Counted from the first letter of the stretch, positions 51,675 to 60,371 are shown. The stretch is DNA of 64,000 nt from Bog-950 sp964615305 (GCA_964615305.1 CAZTNA010000007.1:97502-161501), one strand, 5' to 3'. Numbers and translations are program-made. The notes: a model not told the origin generated them from the letters alone.

Positions 51675-52397
51675 CTACTTTGATGCAATTAATATTAATC
51701 GTGGAGAAGTAGCCGGTGCAAAGTCAGACAAATCGTAATCTCCAAATACTTTCTCCAGATTAAATCCGGCAGTATTAAGCATTTCTTCAAACTTAAAGCG
51801 ATTTAGAATTTTTAATTTCTCTTCGTAACTATGGTTTACACCGTTCGCCAAAAAATCAATGTTTTTTTTAATAAAACCATTTTCTATTCTCTTTTTGATA
51901 TGAAACTGAACCTCGTGCCGTTGAATAATTTCGCGGGGTTTCATTTGTTTGACAGCCCACTCAGTATTTAGGTAATCAATTACCAATTTTCCACCTGGTT
52001 TTAGGTTTGTGTACATAGCACAAATAGTTAGCAGATCATCTGCACCATTTTCGAAATAACCAAAGCTACTAAACAGATTAAACACAAAGTCGAACTCACT
52101 TGCGCTATACACTTCGCGCATATCATGTACGGCAAATCGCAAAAACTCAGTTTCAAAACTTTTTGCTTCGGCTATACTGTTAATAGAAAGGTCAACCCCT
52201 GTAACATTGAACCCTAGCCGGGCCAATGTTTTAGAATGACGACCTTTTCCGCAAGCTATGTCTATTACTTTAACACGCTTAGGCATGTTTAAACTTGCCG
52301 TTATCCGTTCTATAAAAACTTCCGCCTCCGTTTCGTTTCTGTTACAATAAAGTTGATGATAGTAAGGCGAATTAAACCACTCTTGAAACCATTCCAT
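51675..52397 (-). CDS. Class I SAM-dependent methyltransferase
   Basis: 240 aa. Rossmann-type methyltransferase with motif I VIDIACGKGRHS, motif II VTGVDLS, FAVHDMRE, and LKPGGKLVIDYL. The N-terminal WFQEWFNSPYYHQLYCNRNETEAE is characteristic of a common Bacteroidota/Firmicutes family annotated only as methyltransferase. Substrate unknown. Divergent from the phosphohexomutase gene. Confidence 0.88.
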   Translation of the reverse strand: MEWFQEWFNSPYYHQLYCNRNETEAEVFIERITASLNMPKRVKVIDIACGKGRHSKTLARLGFNVTGVDLSINSIAEAKSFETEFLRFAVHDMREVYSASEFDFVFNLFSSFGYFENGADDLLTICAMYTNLKPGGKLVIDYLNTEWAVKQMKPREIIQRHEVQFHIKKRIENGFIKKNIDFLANGVNHSYEEKLKILNRFKFEEMLNTAGFNLEKVFGDYDLSDFAPATSPRLILIASK

Positions 52398-52471
52398 TGT
52401 TGTTACTATATTAATTAGGTATTGTTATACACAACGCTTGATTACTTACTTTTCTCACACCTTCAAAATTA

Positions 52472-52479
52472 TAGATTTG
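52472..52479 (+). promoter_or_regulatory. -7 element of the phosphohexomutase gene
   Basis: TAGATTTG, a perfect TAnnTTTG, 26 nt before the TTG start at 52506. A TTTC at 52451-52454 (17-bp spacer) may serve as a weak -33. Confidence 0.45.
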
Positions 52480-52505
52480 CGCTCCCAAAAATAAAAACAT
52501 ACACC

Positions 52506-53894
52506 TTGTCACTCATTAAATCTATATCGGGCATACGCGGAACCATAGGAGGTTTTCCGGGTGCTAATTTTACCCCAGTTGATGTTATGAAGTTCACCCT
52601 TGCTTTTGGTGAGTGGATAAAAGCAAACGAAGGCAACCGCAAAATAGTAATTGGCAGAGATGCCCGCGTAAGTGGTGAAATGGTTAACCATATTGTAGTA
52701 GGCTCGCTGCAATCTATAGGCATAGATGTAGTTGATTTGGGATTAAGCACCACGCCTACTGTTGAGATTGCTGTTCATGAAGAAAAGGCAGGTGGAGGAA
52801 TCATTATTACTGCTTCGCACAATCCTAAACAGTGGAATGCTTTAAAGTTGCTCAATAGCCACGGTGAGTTTATTTCGGCCAAAGCAGGTGAAGAAGTTTT
52901 GCGTATAGCCGAAGACAAAACAATTGAGTTTGAGGAAGTAAATGCTATTGGCTCATACACTACCGATAACACTTATATAGATCGCCACATCGAAAAAATT
53001 CTAAAACTTAAGATGGTAGATGTGGATGCGATTCAAGCACGCAACTTTAAGATAGTTATTGACTGTGTAAACTCTTCGGGGGGCATGGCTATTCCTAAGC
53101 TGCTTCGCGCTTTGGGAGTTGAAACTATTACGGAATTGTATTGCGAACCTAACGGACAGTTTCCCCATAACCCTGAACCATTACCCGAAAACCTGAACGA
53201 GCTGGCTTTGACGGTAAAAAAGACAAATGCTGATTTAGGCATTTCCGTTGATCCGGATGTTGACAGATTAGCGCTGGTATGTGAAGATGGCAACATGTTT
53301 GGCGAAGAATACACACTAGTGGCTGTAGCAGATTATATTTTAAGCAAGAAAAAAGGCAATACCGTATCCAACCTATCTTCAACACGTGCTTTGCGCGACA
53401 TTACTCTTAAGAAGGGAGGAGAATATTTTGCCTCTGCAGTTGGCGAGGTAAACGTGGTGGAGAAAATGAAAGAAGTTAAAGCTGTTATAGGAGGAGAGGG
53501 TAATGGTGGAGTAGTTTACCCCGAGTTGCATTATGGTCGCGATGCTTTGGTTGGAATCGCCTTGTTTCTAACGCACTTAGCCAAGTTTGGCAAATCAGCT
53601 TCATTACTGCGCGCATCGTACCCAAGCTATTTCATGGCAAAAAAGAAAATTGATCTTGACCTGGGTGCAAATATTGAACAGATATTTGATGAAGTTGAAA
53701 AAAAGTACCGTAAATACCCCATCAACACAATTGATGGTGTAAAGATTGATTTCGAAAATGAATGGGTTCACCTGCGCAGAAGTAATACTGAACCAATTAT
53801 TCGCATATACACAGAGAGTAACTCAGAAACTACTGCCGAGAATATTGCCAACCAAATTATGAACGATTTAAAAACGTTCAGCCAAAAGAAATAG
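52506..53894 (+). CDS. glmM: Phosphoglucosamine mutase-type phosphohexomutase
   Basis: Alpha-D-phosphohexomutase family, 462 aa from the TTG at 52506, giving SLIKSISGIRGTIGG at the N-terminus as in Bacteroidota homologues; the frame back to 52422 would extend over the promoter box and adds non-homologous residues. Motifs: phosphoserine loop IITASHNPKQWNALK, metal loop DPDVDRLALV, sugar loop GGEGNGGVVYP, phosphate loop RRSNTEPIIRIY. Bacteroidota relatives are annotated as phosphoglucosamine mutase (GlcN-6-P to GlcN-1-P, for UDP-GlcNAc); phosphomannomutase activity cannot be excluded. Confidence 0.85.
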   Translation: MSLIKSISGIRGTIGGFPGANFTPVDVMKFTLAFGEWIKANEGNRKIVIGRDARVSGEMVNHIVVGSLQSIGIDVVDLGLSTTPTVEIAVHEEKAGGGIIITASHNPKQWNALKLLNSHGEFISAKAGEEVLRIAEDKTIEFEEVNAIGSYTTDNTYIDRHIEKILKLKMVDVDAIQARNFKIVIDCVNSSGGMAIPKLLRALGVETITELYCEPNGQFPHNPEPLPENLNELALTVKKTNADLGISVDPDVDRLALVCEDGNMFGEEYTLVAVADYILSKKKGNTVSNLSSTRALRDITLKKGGEYFASAVGEVNVVEKMKEVKAVIGGEGNGGVVYPELHYGRDALVGIALFLTHLAKFGKSASLLRASYPSYFMAKKKIDLDLGANIEQIFDEVEKKYRKYPINTIDGVKIDFENEWVHLRRSNTEPIIRIYTESNSETTAENIANQIMNDLKTFSQKK

Positions 53895-53952
53895 CAGCCA
53901 ACCTGTTGTTTGATTTGTCGTAATCTACACTAATTCATTTTGCCGGCGCCTG

Positions 53953-53978
53953 CATAAGGAAAAATCACTTTCCTTATG
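53953..53978 (+). other. Perfect 10-bp inverted repeat
   Basis: CATAAGGAAA (53953-53962) and TTTCCTTATG (53969-53978) flank a 6-nt loop. No T-run follows on either strand, so it is not a typical intrinsic terminator; it lies 43 bp before the next gene and could be a factor-binding site or a processing hairpin. Confidence 0.5.
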
Positions 53979-54020
53979 TAAAAAGTTTGTATTACCTTTC
54001 GCACTACAAAACTAAACGTT

Positions 54021-54263
54021 ATGAAAAATTTAACACTCCTAGTTGTGTGCGGTTTTCTTGCTACCATTCTCATGTCTTGCGAAAGAGAAGACTATAACTG
54101 TTCTTGCTACTGCTTAAGCGGTGGAACCGGAGAATACTCAGGAACAGCTTCCTTTATGAAAGGACATGGGTCGGTAGATGCTGCTGAAGATAAATGTGTG
54201 AAGGATGCAGATAAAACCGGGCAGTCATGTGCTGTTTGGACCTGCTACGCTACTTTACAGTAG
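54021..54263 (+). CDS. Small Cys-rich lipoprotein
   Basis: 80 aa. Signal peptide with lipobox LMSC (Cys20), then a short mature domain with six further cysteines (EREDYNCSCYC, EDKCVKDADKTGQSCAVWTC), which suggests a disulfide-stabilised mini-domain. Similar 70-90-aa lipoproteins are scattered in Bacteroidota genomes. Function unknown; it stands alone. Confidence 0.7.
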   Translation: MKNLTLLVVCGFLATILMSCEREDYNCSCYCLSGGTGEYSGTASFMKGHGSVDAAEDKCVKDADKTGQSCAVWTCYATLQ

Positions 54264-54391
54264 TTATCGAATCCTCTAACAATTTTCAGCTACACTTATT
54301 TGTCCTTTTAGCTTGAGTAAAAAGGGAAGTAATAATCATGAGTGTAAGCACAACACATTCAGTTTACCTACTTACAGACTGTTGTTTAATG

Positions 54392-54715
54392 CTACACCAC
54401 TATTTTTATTACAGCTATAGGAATGCCCCATAGCAAAGTAGCACCTATTACTCCGCGTGAAGCGTTGTAGTAATTTCGATTAATAAAAAGAAAAAATACT
54501 CCTAGATTAATAACACACCCAAAACTTATAATCTTCGACAGTAGTTCGGGGGATTGCACGGAACGTACGTAATTAATAAAACTAATATCGCCTATCTGCA
54601 GTAAGTAGAAAAATACGAAAGCCAGCAGTGGGCAAATCATACCCGGTATTAGTCCAATCCAAAAGCGATCCCACTTGTAAAAGGTAGGGGTGGGGTTAAA
54701 CATCTTATCTATCAT
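54392..54715 (-). CDS. Small hypothetical membrane protein
   Basis: 107 aa from the ATG at 54715; the longer frame to 54790 would overlap the end of surE and lacks homologous character. Three hydrophobic helices (about 15-40, 62-78 and 85-105) with a short WDRFWIGLIPGMICPLLAF first segment typical of small uncharacterised Bacteroidota inner-membrane proteins. It begins 10 bp downstream of surE on the same strand. Confidence 0.65.
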   Translation of the reverse strand: MIDKMFNPTPTFYKWDRFWIGLIPGMICPLLAFVFFYLLQIGDISFINYVRSVQSPELLSKIISFGCVINLGVFFLFINRNYYNASRGVIGATLLWGIPIAVIKIVV

Positions 54716-54725
54716 AGTTCTTTCT

Positions 54726-55538
54726 CTACAAATTAAAACGTTTGCTGTCAGTTTGAAGTATTTCACCATCGCCAAACTTCCAGTTTTCATTTATAAATGG
54801 TATTACATGATGGGCAGTTAAATCATGCTGCACAGGCACTATACTAACATAGCCGTTGGCTAAAGCCCATTCATCGGTATCTTGCCCGTGATCATAGTTC
54901 ACAAACTTACCTGTTAACCAATAATAAGGCCTCCCAAAAGTATCAACACGTTCTACATACTCTTCTTCCCACTTGGCTAGTGCTTGGCGGCAAATTTTCA
55001 TTCCCTTGATTTCTTGCAGAGTTAGCTTGGGTATATTTACATTCAGTAAACTGTGCTTAGGTAATCCATAACTTAAAACCGAAGAAGCAATCTGCTGAGC
55101 GAAATGTGCCGAAGCACTGAAGTCAGCATCGTGCTTGTAATCAAGTAGAGAAAAACCAATGCTTGGAATGCCTTCTAAACTGGCTTCAAAGGCAGCACTC
55201 ATGGTTCCAGAATATATAATATTGATACTCGAATTGCTTCCATGATTAATTCCACTTACACATAAGTCAGGGTGGCGGTGCAGCACCTTATCCACTGCAA
55301 TTTTTACACAATCCACAGGGGTCCCAGAGCAGTTGTAAGCACGAACACCGTCAAACAGTTTTTGCTCATTTAATCGTAGCGGTCTGTCTATTGTAATGGC
55401 GTGACCCATTCCAGACTGCGGTTTGTCGGGGGCTACAACTACCACTTCGCCCAAACTTTTCACAGCCTCAACCAACGACCTTATGCCTGGGGCAGTTATG
55501 CCATCATCGTTTACTACAAGTATTAATGGTTTACTCAT
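54726..55538 (-). CDS. surE: 5'-nucleotidase SurE
   Basis: Metal-dependent survival protein E nucleotidase, 270 aa. VVNDDGITAPGIRSL holds the metal-binding Asp pair (D11, D12); SGTPVDCVKIA and the SGINHGSNSSINIIYSGTMSAA loop with the conserved Asn are also present. Dephosphorylates nucleoside 5'-monophosphates and sometimes polyP. Co-directional with a small membrane protein downstream; divergent from the M43 protease. Confidence 0.95.
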   Translation of the reverse strand: MSKPLILVVNDDGITAPGIRSLVEAVKSLGEVVVVAPDKPQSGMGHAITIDRPLRLNEQKLFDGVRAYNCSGTPVDCVKIAVDKVLHRHPDLCVSGINHGSNSSINIIYSGTMSAAFEASLEGIPSIGFSLLDYKHDADFSASAHFAQQIASSVLSYGLPKHSLLNVNIPKLTLQEIKGMKICRQALAKWEEEYVERVDTFGRPYYWLTGKFVNYDHGQDTDEWALANGYVSIVPVQHDLTAHHVIPFINENWKFGDGEILQTDSKRFNL

Positions 55539-55628
55539 GACGCTAAGATATTTTTTAGAAGCATACGGTGGTTTTGCTTTGCCGATTTCTCTGATACATT
55601 CGCTCGCCTTTCAATTAAAAACTGATAT

Positions 55629-56921
55629 ATGAAAAACCTTTTTCTCTTATTTCTTATGGTGGGTAGCATGAACTATTCAAACTCACAACAAACTTTCAAC
55701 CGTTGCGGCACGCACGAGCTAATGTTACAAAAAGAACAAGAACATCCGGGCTACCTGGCATCAGTAAACGAAATGTTTAACCGCGCACAACATCATGCTG
55801 CAGAAAACTCTCGATCAACAAGTGACACTATTTACAAAATACAAGTAGTAGTACACGTTGTGCATACAAAACCTGAAGAAAACATACCTGATTCTGTCAT
55901 TTACCGGCAGATAGAAATACTTAACCGTGATTTTAGAAGAAGGAACGCAGACACAGTGAAAACCCGTGGAGTGTTTAGGCCATTTGCTGCTGATGCGGGT
56001 ATTGAATTCTACTTGGCTACCACTGACCCTAACGGGAACTCAACCACAGGTATTACGCGCACACCAGGAACTCCTTCTATTCCTGGCTTAGGTTTCAGTC
56101 CGTTTGCCGATGAAATTAAAAGCTCAACTACAGGCGGAGTTAATCCATGGCCTACTGACCGTTACTTAAATATTTGGGTAGGTCCACTTTTTTTAGGAGC
56201 GGTAATGGGTTATGCTTTCCCTCCTGATGGCGCACCAAACTGGGGGCCTCAGGATGGAACAGATTCAGCACACCAAGGTGTAGTTCTACACTATGCAGCC
56301 GTTGGTGATAATTTTTCAGCACCTGTAGATCCAACGGTAGCTGGCGGTAGAAGTGCCGTGCATGAAATTGGCCACTATTTGGGATTGCGACATATATGGG
56401 GCGATGGTGACTGCACTGTAGATGACGGTATCAGCGATACCCCCGATGCCACTGCAGCATCGCAACAAACCTGCGATACTACATCGAACACCTGCACCGA
56501 AAATCCGATTGAATACCCAGACATGATTGAAAACTATATGGACTATAGTGACGACCGCTGTCTGAATATGTTTACCCATGATCAGGTAAATCTTATACGC
56601 AGCATGATACAAATTGCACGCCCGGGCATTGCTACCGTAGAAGTAGTATCGGCTATAGAGAAGGAAGGGCGGTTTGCATCAATTCAACTTTATCCAAACC
56701 CTTCAACCGGATTGATTCAAATTTTTGTTCAAACCGACAAACAACAACCAATACAATATAACGTGCTAAATATGATTGGACAACAGGTAGTTGAGCCAAC
56801 GCCTGTTATACAATACCCTGCTTCTACAATTATTGATTTAAGTAATAAACCGGCAGGTGTATATTCTGTAGTAATTACAGACGGAAACCGAAAGATTTCT
56901 AAACGAGTTATACTTCAATAG
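55629..56921 (+). CDS. M43-type (pappalysin/cytophagalysin) zinc metalloprotease with type A T9SS sorting domain
   Basis: 430 aa. Signal peptide (about 1-20); pro-region; catalytic domain with the extended zincin motif HEIGHYLGLRH (H245, E246, H249, H255) and the downstream Met-turn ENYMDYSDD, which define the M43 metzincins; several Cys that may form disulfides (CTVDDG, QQTCD, TCTEN). The last 80 residues form a type A C-terminal sorting domain (LYPNPSTGLIQIF, GVYSVVI, ending KRVILQ). Secreted through T9SS, probably to degrade extracellular protein. Followed by a very strong terminator. Confidence 0.93.
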   Translation: MKNLFLLFLMVGSMNYSNSQQTFNRCGTHELMLQKEQEHPGYLASVNEMFNRAQHHAAENSRSTSDTIYKIQVVVHVVHTKPEENIPDSVIYRQIEILNRDFRRRNADTVKTRGVFRPFAADAGIEFYLATTDPNGNSTTGITRTPGTPSIPGLGFSPFADEIKSSTTGGVNPWPTDRYLNIWVGPLFLGAVMGYAFPPDGAPNWGPQDGTDSAHQGVVLHYAAVGDNFSAPVDPTVAGGRSAVHEIGHYLGLRHIWGDGDCTVDDGISDTPDATAASQQTCDTTSNTCTENPIEYPDMIENYMDYSDDRCLNMFTHDQVNLIRSMIQIARPGIATVEVVSAIEKEGRFASIQLYPNPSTGLIQIFVQTDKQQPIQYNVLNMIGQQVVEPTPVIQYPASTIIDLSNKPAGVYSVVITDGNRKISKRVILQ

Positions 56922-56964
56922 AAAAACTGAGGGGCTGTGCAAATTCAGCCCCTCAGTTTTTTTT
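56922..56964. terminator. Very strong bidirectional terminator
   Basis: 16-bp stem AAAAACTGAGGGGCTG/CAGCCCCTCAGTTTTT (56922-56937 with 56946-56961), loop TGCAAATT, and T-tracts in both directions. It separates the convergent M43 protease and the exported hypothetical gene. Confidence 0.92.
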
Positions 56965-56976
56965 ACATATACCTTT

Positions 56977-57558
56977 TTATTTTGTTTCTGCCCGGGGTTC
57001 ACCTGCAATGTTCCCCGTTGTTTCATAATCAATTGGCTGGCATGAAACAACGCCATTTGCCACTCGCAAAACCATTTTACCTGTCTTAGTAATTTTATTG
57101 TAGTTCACTGCTTCGCGGTCAAAATCTCCATTGCCATCAGTATCGAAACTTACAATTACATTTAGATTATACTGCCCCGGCTCATCGTTGGTTTTTCCTT
57201 TAAACACCAGCAAACCTCCCTGCCCTTTTTGAAATGTGCGATCACTGTGACTTGTAACCCAACACATACCTGATGGTATGTTAGAAATCTTATCTATTCT
57301 CATTTTATAAACCTGATCATCATTATTCCCTCGAATAATTGTATTGAATACCTGAAACGGTACATCTATTTGAACTTCATTCCCTTGCTCAATACAAGGT
57401 AAAGAGTATGAGCCCGAAAAACCACTGCCTGACTTCATCTGCACTGAGCTCCCATTGTCAGCAATGCTTAACTCTGAACAATGCTGAGCATGGATAGAAT
57501 TAAAAAATAACAGATAGGCGCAGCTTAAGCCGGCCAACTTTAGTAATAAATTATTCAT
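56977..57558 (-). CDS. Exported hypothetical protein
   Basis: 193 aa with a signal peptide (LLLKLAGLSCAYLLFFNSIHA). The mature part is a beta-rich domain with two early cysteines (QHCSEL, LPCIEQG) and a repeat of YNLNVIVSFDTDGNGDFDREAV, an acidic D-x-D-x-N/G-x-D stretch that looks like a calcium-binding loop. No family recognised. It follows the regulatory-domain protein gene by 69 bp on the same strand. Confidence 0.7.
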   Translation of the reverse strand: MNNLLLKLAGLSCAYLLFFNSIHAQHCSELSIADNGSSVQMKSGSGFSGSYSLPCIEQGNEVQIDVPFQVFNTIIRGNNDDQVYKMRIDKISNIPSGMCWVTSHSDRTFQKGQGGLLVFKGKTNDEPGQYNLNVIVSFDTDGNGDFDREAVNYNKITKTGKMVLRVANGVVSCQPIDYETTGNIAGEPRAETK

Positions 57559-57627
57559 GGTAAAAAGTTTTGTTTCTTATACGGCTCTTCACAAATTTTG
57601 TTCTTTCTAAGAGTGTATAAAAAACAA

Positions 57628-58215
57628 CTACGGTCTGAAGTCTGGGTTGGCTGAGCTTCGTTTACGTTTTAACCTTTCATATAAAAATGAAACCGGGTTG
57701 GTAAACTTTGCTTTAGGAATTTTAGTGCCGTACTTAGGTGCTGCTATGCCGGCAATGCTAACACGCGCTACATCTTTACCTTCCACGAATGCCTTCTTAA
57801 ACTCCTCCTTGTCGCGGTAAGGATAAATGGTTACTTCTTTCAGTTTCACAAAATCATGCATCAGTTGTATGTTTAAAGTGTAAAACTGGGTAGAATCTAT
57901 ATCATAAACGTGTATTACTTTGGGCAAATAGCCGGTAGATGAAAAGCGGAGAGTATCGTTATCGTAAACATAAAATGCAAAGTTACCATCGGCATCGGCT
58001 GTATATCCCTTGTTAGTGTTATTTAATCGGATGTTAGCGTATGCTATAACCTGTTTGGTTTGTATATCTGTAACCTTCCCCTTAATTAAAAACTTACCTT
58101 CAGTAAAACTAAAATTAAGTTGCGCAGACGAGGCATGGAACGCTATACACAAGACACAAGACAATAGCAACTTTTTAGCTATAGTAAGTTGTTGTGTTGT
58201 TTTTTCAAGTATCAT
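57628..58215 (-). CDS. Exported protein with carboxypeptidase-like regulatory domain
   Basis: 195 aa. A signal segment (about 14-31, KKLLLSCVLCIAFHASS) precedes a CarboxypepD_reg-like/CNA-B type domain (about 42-120: LIKGKVTDIQTKQVIAYANIRLNNTNKGYTADADGNF, LRFSSTGYLPKVIHV, LNIQLMHDFVKLKEVTIYP). This is the plug-like module common at the N-terminus of SusC-type proteins, here standing alone with a basic tail. Function unknown. Confidence 0.8.
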   Translation of the reverse strand: MILEKTTQQLTIAKKLLLSCVLCIAFHASSAQLNFSFTEGKFLIKGKVTDIQTKQVIAYANIRLNNTNKGYTADADGNFAFYVYDNDTLRFSSTGYLPKVIHVYDIDSTQFYTLNIQLMHDFVKLKEVTIYPYRDKEEFKKAFVEGKDVARVSIAGIAAPKYGTKIPKAKFTNPVSFLYERLKRKRSSANPDFRP

Positions 58216-58224
58216 GTCTGTGCG

Positions 58225-58261
58225 AAAAATAAAATCCCTGCCGCAATCAACGACAGGGATT
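58225..58261 (-). terminator. Intrinsic terminator of the rpsF-rpsR-rplI operon
   Basis: AATCCCTG/CAGGGATT stem (58233-58240 with 58254-58261). On the minus strand the T-rich tract TTTTATTTTT follows, as required for the ribosomal operon coming from the right. Confidence 0.8.
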
Positions 58262-58290
58262 AAAACTTGTTGTGAATCTTTAGCTAAAAA

Positions 58291-58740
58291 TTACTCAGCT
58301 ACCACTTCAAACGCTACTGTAACCTTGTGGCTGGCACCCAACCCTACTTCAGCGGTATAGTTGCCAAGTGCTTTTACTTCACCTTCTACTATGTTCACTT
58401 TTCTTCGGTCAACTTCTACCTGCAACTGACCTTTTATGGCTTCTGCTACGTGGTATGAAGATACACTTCCGAAAATTTTGCCGGTAGTACCTACTTTGGC
58501 TCCAATTTTAACTGGTGCCGATTGTAAGCGTGCAGTAATTTCAGCAATCTGTCCAAGTAATTTGGCTTCGCGCTTTTCGCGACCTTTAGCACGTTGAGCC
58601 AACTGTGCTGTGGTAGCATCGTTTTTTACTACGGCAAAACCTTGAGGTATCAAATAGTTTAAACCATAACCCGGGCGCACTTTCACTACATCGTCAGCGT
58701 AGCCCAGTTTTTCTACATCTTTTATTAGGATTAATTCCAT
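58291..58740 (-). CDS. rplI: 50S ribosomal protein L9
   Basis: Ribosomal protein L9, 149 aa. MELILIKDVEKLGYADDVVKVRPGYGLNYLIPQG is the family N-terminal domain, followed by the long connecting helix and C-terminal domain (GKIFGSVSSYHVAEAI). Last gene of rpsF-rpsR-rplI, 29 bp after rpsR. Confidence 0.97.
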   Translation of the reverse strand: MELILIKDVEKLGYADDVVKVRPGYGLNYLIPQGFAVVKNDATTAQLAQRAKGREKREAKLLGQIAEITARLQSAPVKIGAKVGTTGKIFGSVSSYHVAEAIKGQLQVEVDRRKVNIVEGEVKALGNYTAEVGLGASHKVTVAFEVVAE

Positions 58741-58769
58741 TGTTCAATCTTTATATTGGGTGAAACCAT

Positions 58770-59039
58770 TTATTTCATCAAATCGGCTACATATGGCAGT
58801 ATGGCAATGTGACGGGCACGTTTTACTGCCTGTGCAACCTTACGCTGATACTTTAACGAGTTACCAGTTAGTCTGCGTGGGTAAATTTTACCTTGCTCAT
58901 TAATAAAATGAATCAAATACTCGGGATCTTTGTAATCAATGTATTTGATACCATTCTTTTTAAAGCGGCAATACTTCTTTCTTATTAAACCTATTTTGGT
59001 AGCGGTTAAGTACTTAATTTTGTCGTTTCCTGGTTTCAT
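58770..59039 (-). CDS. rpsR: 30S ribosomal protein S18
   Basis: Ribosomal protein S18, 89 aa: KKYCRFKKNGIKYIDYKDPEYL, INEQGKIYPRRLTGNSLKYQR, and VKRARHIAILPYV. Its ATG overlaps the rpsF stop by 4 bp (ATGA), so translation is coupled and S6 and S18, which bind each other, are made together. Confidence 0.97.
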   Translation of the reverse strand: MKPGNDKIKYLTATKIGLIRKKYCRFKKNGIKYIDYKDPEYLIHFINEQGKIYPRRLTGNSLKYQRKVAQAVKRARHIAILPYVADLMK

Positions 59040-59416
59040 ACGGCTTCCTCTTGTTTTTTAGCGTTAGATACTTTTTTGTTTCTGCCTACTAAGCCCGCAC
59101 GCTTGTCGTCATTGTATTTAATGGCGTACTTATCTAAGCGGGTGGTTAAGTAACGCAACACGTTCTCATCGCGTCTGAAAGCCAGTTCAAGAGCTTCTAC
59201 CGCTTTGCCGGTGCCGCGGTATTCTACCAAATGGTAAATGCCGGTGGTTTTTTTGGCTATTGGGTAACGTAAATTTTTAAGGCCCCAGTGTTCTTCATGA
59301 ACAATCTCAGCTCCCTGGGACTTTAGCAACTCAACAAAGTTGTTGATGCTTTTTTTGGCGTCATCTTCCGACAACACGGGAGTGAGAATAAATACCGTTT
59401 CGTACTGTGTCAGCAT
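59036..59416 (-). CDS. rpsF: 30S ribosomal protein S6
   Basis: Ribosomal protein S6, 126 aa from the ATG at 59416 (LTQYETVFILTPVLSEDD). The open frame continues to 59503, but that extension runs through the promoter and leader. EIVHEEHWGLKNLRYPIAKKTTGIYHLVEYRGTG and the DENVLRYLTTRLDKYA end are family features; a basic tail follows. First gene of rpsF-rpsR-rplI. Confidence 0.96.
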   Translation of the reverse strand: MLTQYETVFILTPVLSEDDAKKSINNFVELLKSQGAEIVHEEHWGLKNLRYPIAKKTTGIYHLVEYRGTGKAVEALELAFRRDENVLRYLTTRLDKYAIKYNDDKRAGLVGRNKKVSNAKKQEEAV

Positions 59417-59439
59417 GTTTCTCTGCTTTTGGGTTTTAT

Positions 59440-59453
59440 CTGCAATATTGCAG
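59440..59453. promoter_or_regulatory. Palindrome in the rpsF leader
   Basis: CTGCAATATTGCAG is a perfect 14-bp palindrome lying between the predicted transcription start (about 59467-59470) and the rpsF ATG. It could form a small hairpin in the leader RNA (S6:S18 autoregulation is known in other bacteria) or be a DNA operator. The classical S6:S18 binding motif is not obvious. Confidence 0.4.
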
Positions 59454-59473
59454 GGTTTTAAAATTTGGGAGCG

Positions 59474-59504
59474 CAAAAGTAGCCGAATAAGCAAGAAATC
59501 CAAA
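59474..59504 (-). promoter_or_regulatory. Promoter of rpsF-rpsR-rplI
   Basis: On the minus strand TTTG (59501-59504), 19-bp spacer, TACTTTTG (59474-59481): full consensus. The rpsF ATG is 57 bp downstream. Confidence 0.8.
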
Positions 59505-59600
59505 CCGGTGACGCGATTGATTGTATGTCAACTTTTGCTTGTTGTTAAATTCAACCATGGTTTGAAGGATGAAAGTATTGGTTACAAAGGGAACTGGCAT

Positions 59601-60371
59601 TTAGCCCTTTGCCCGCTGCATAAGAGCTTCATAAAGCACAATGCCGGCACTAACTGATACATTGAGCGATTCAGTGGTGCCGCTCATAGGTATGCGTAGT
59701 GTTTCGTCACATTGCTTAAGTATTTCTTTTGACACACCCTCACCCTCGCTGCCTAAAACAATGGCGCAAGGTACCGTAAGGTCGGCCTTAGAAATAAGTG
59801 AAGAGTTTTTGAGGTCGGTACCGAAGATGCGGATACCGTTTGCTTTTAAATACTTTACTGCAGTAAGCAAACTTTTTTCGCGGCAAACTAATATTTTATG
59901 GAGTGCGCCCGCGCTGGCTTTCATAGCTTCAGCATTAATCTGAGCTGCACCGCTTGACGGAATTACCACAGCGTGCACACCCATACATTCGGCAGATCGG
60001 GCTATAGCCCCAAAATTTCCAACATCAGTAATACCATCTAACACTAGTAGCAGCGGGGTCTGAGCTTGTGCATAGGTTTGGTGAAGCACATCGTCAAGGG
60101 TATAATATTCTATCATAGAAAGAAAGCCGATAACTCCTTGATGATTGGCTTCCTTAAACTTGGAGTATTTCTGGGCCACAGCGTCTAACTTTTCTTTGGG
60201 CACTTGCTGTATTGGCGTATCTGTCTGGCGGGCTTGTTGCTGTATTTGCCTTAGCTCCTCTCCTGTGGCATTTTTAAGTAGAAGTATCTTATCGAACCGC
60301 TTGCCGGCTTTAAATGCTTCGAGCAGCGGCATACGACCAAAAATGCAAAAATGAGGCTTGGGTTGGTTCAT
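59601..60371 (-). CDS. rlmB: TrmH/RlmB family rRNA 2'-O-methyltransferase
   Basis: SpoU-class SPOUT methyltransferase, 256 aa from the ATG at 60371 (NQPKPHFCIFGRMPLLEAF); the frame back to 60434 adds a Phe-rich stretch foreign to the family. N-terminal substrate-binding domain (FGRMPLLEAFKAGKRFDKILL, HQGVIGFLS) and C-terminal knot domain with motifs NFGAIARSAECMGVHAVVIP, VLGSEGEGVS and IPMSGTTESLNVSVSAGIVLYE. It is group 3 TrmH, expected to methylate G2251 of 23S rRNA; target specificity is inferred. Confidence 0.9.
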   Translation of the reverse strand: MNQPKPHFCIFGRMPLLEAFKAGKRFDKILLLKNATGEELRQIQQQARQTDTPIQQVPKEKLDAVAQKYSKFKEANHQGVIGFLSMIEYYTLDDVLHQTYAQAQTPLLLVLDGITDVGNFGAIARSAECMGVHAVVIPSSGAAQINAEAMKASAGALHKILVCREKSLLTAVKYLKANGIRIFGTDLKNSSLISKADLTVPCAIVLGSEGEGVSKEILKQCDETLRIPMSGTTESLNVSVSAGIVLYEALMQRAKG

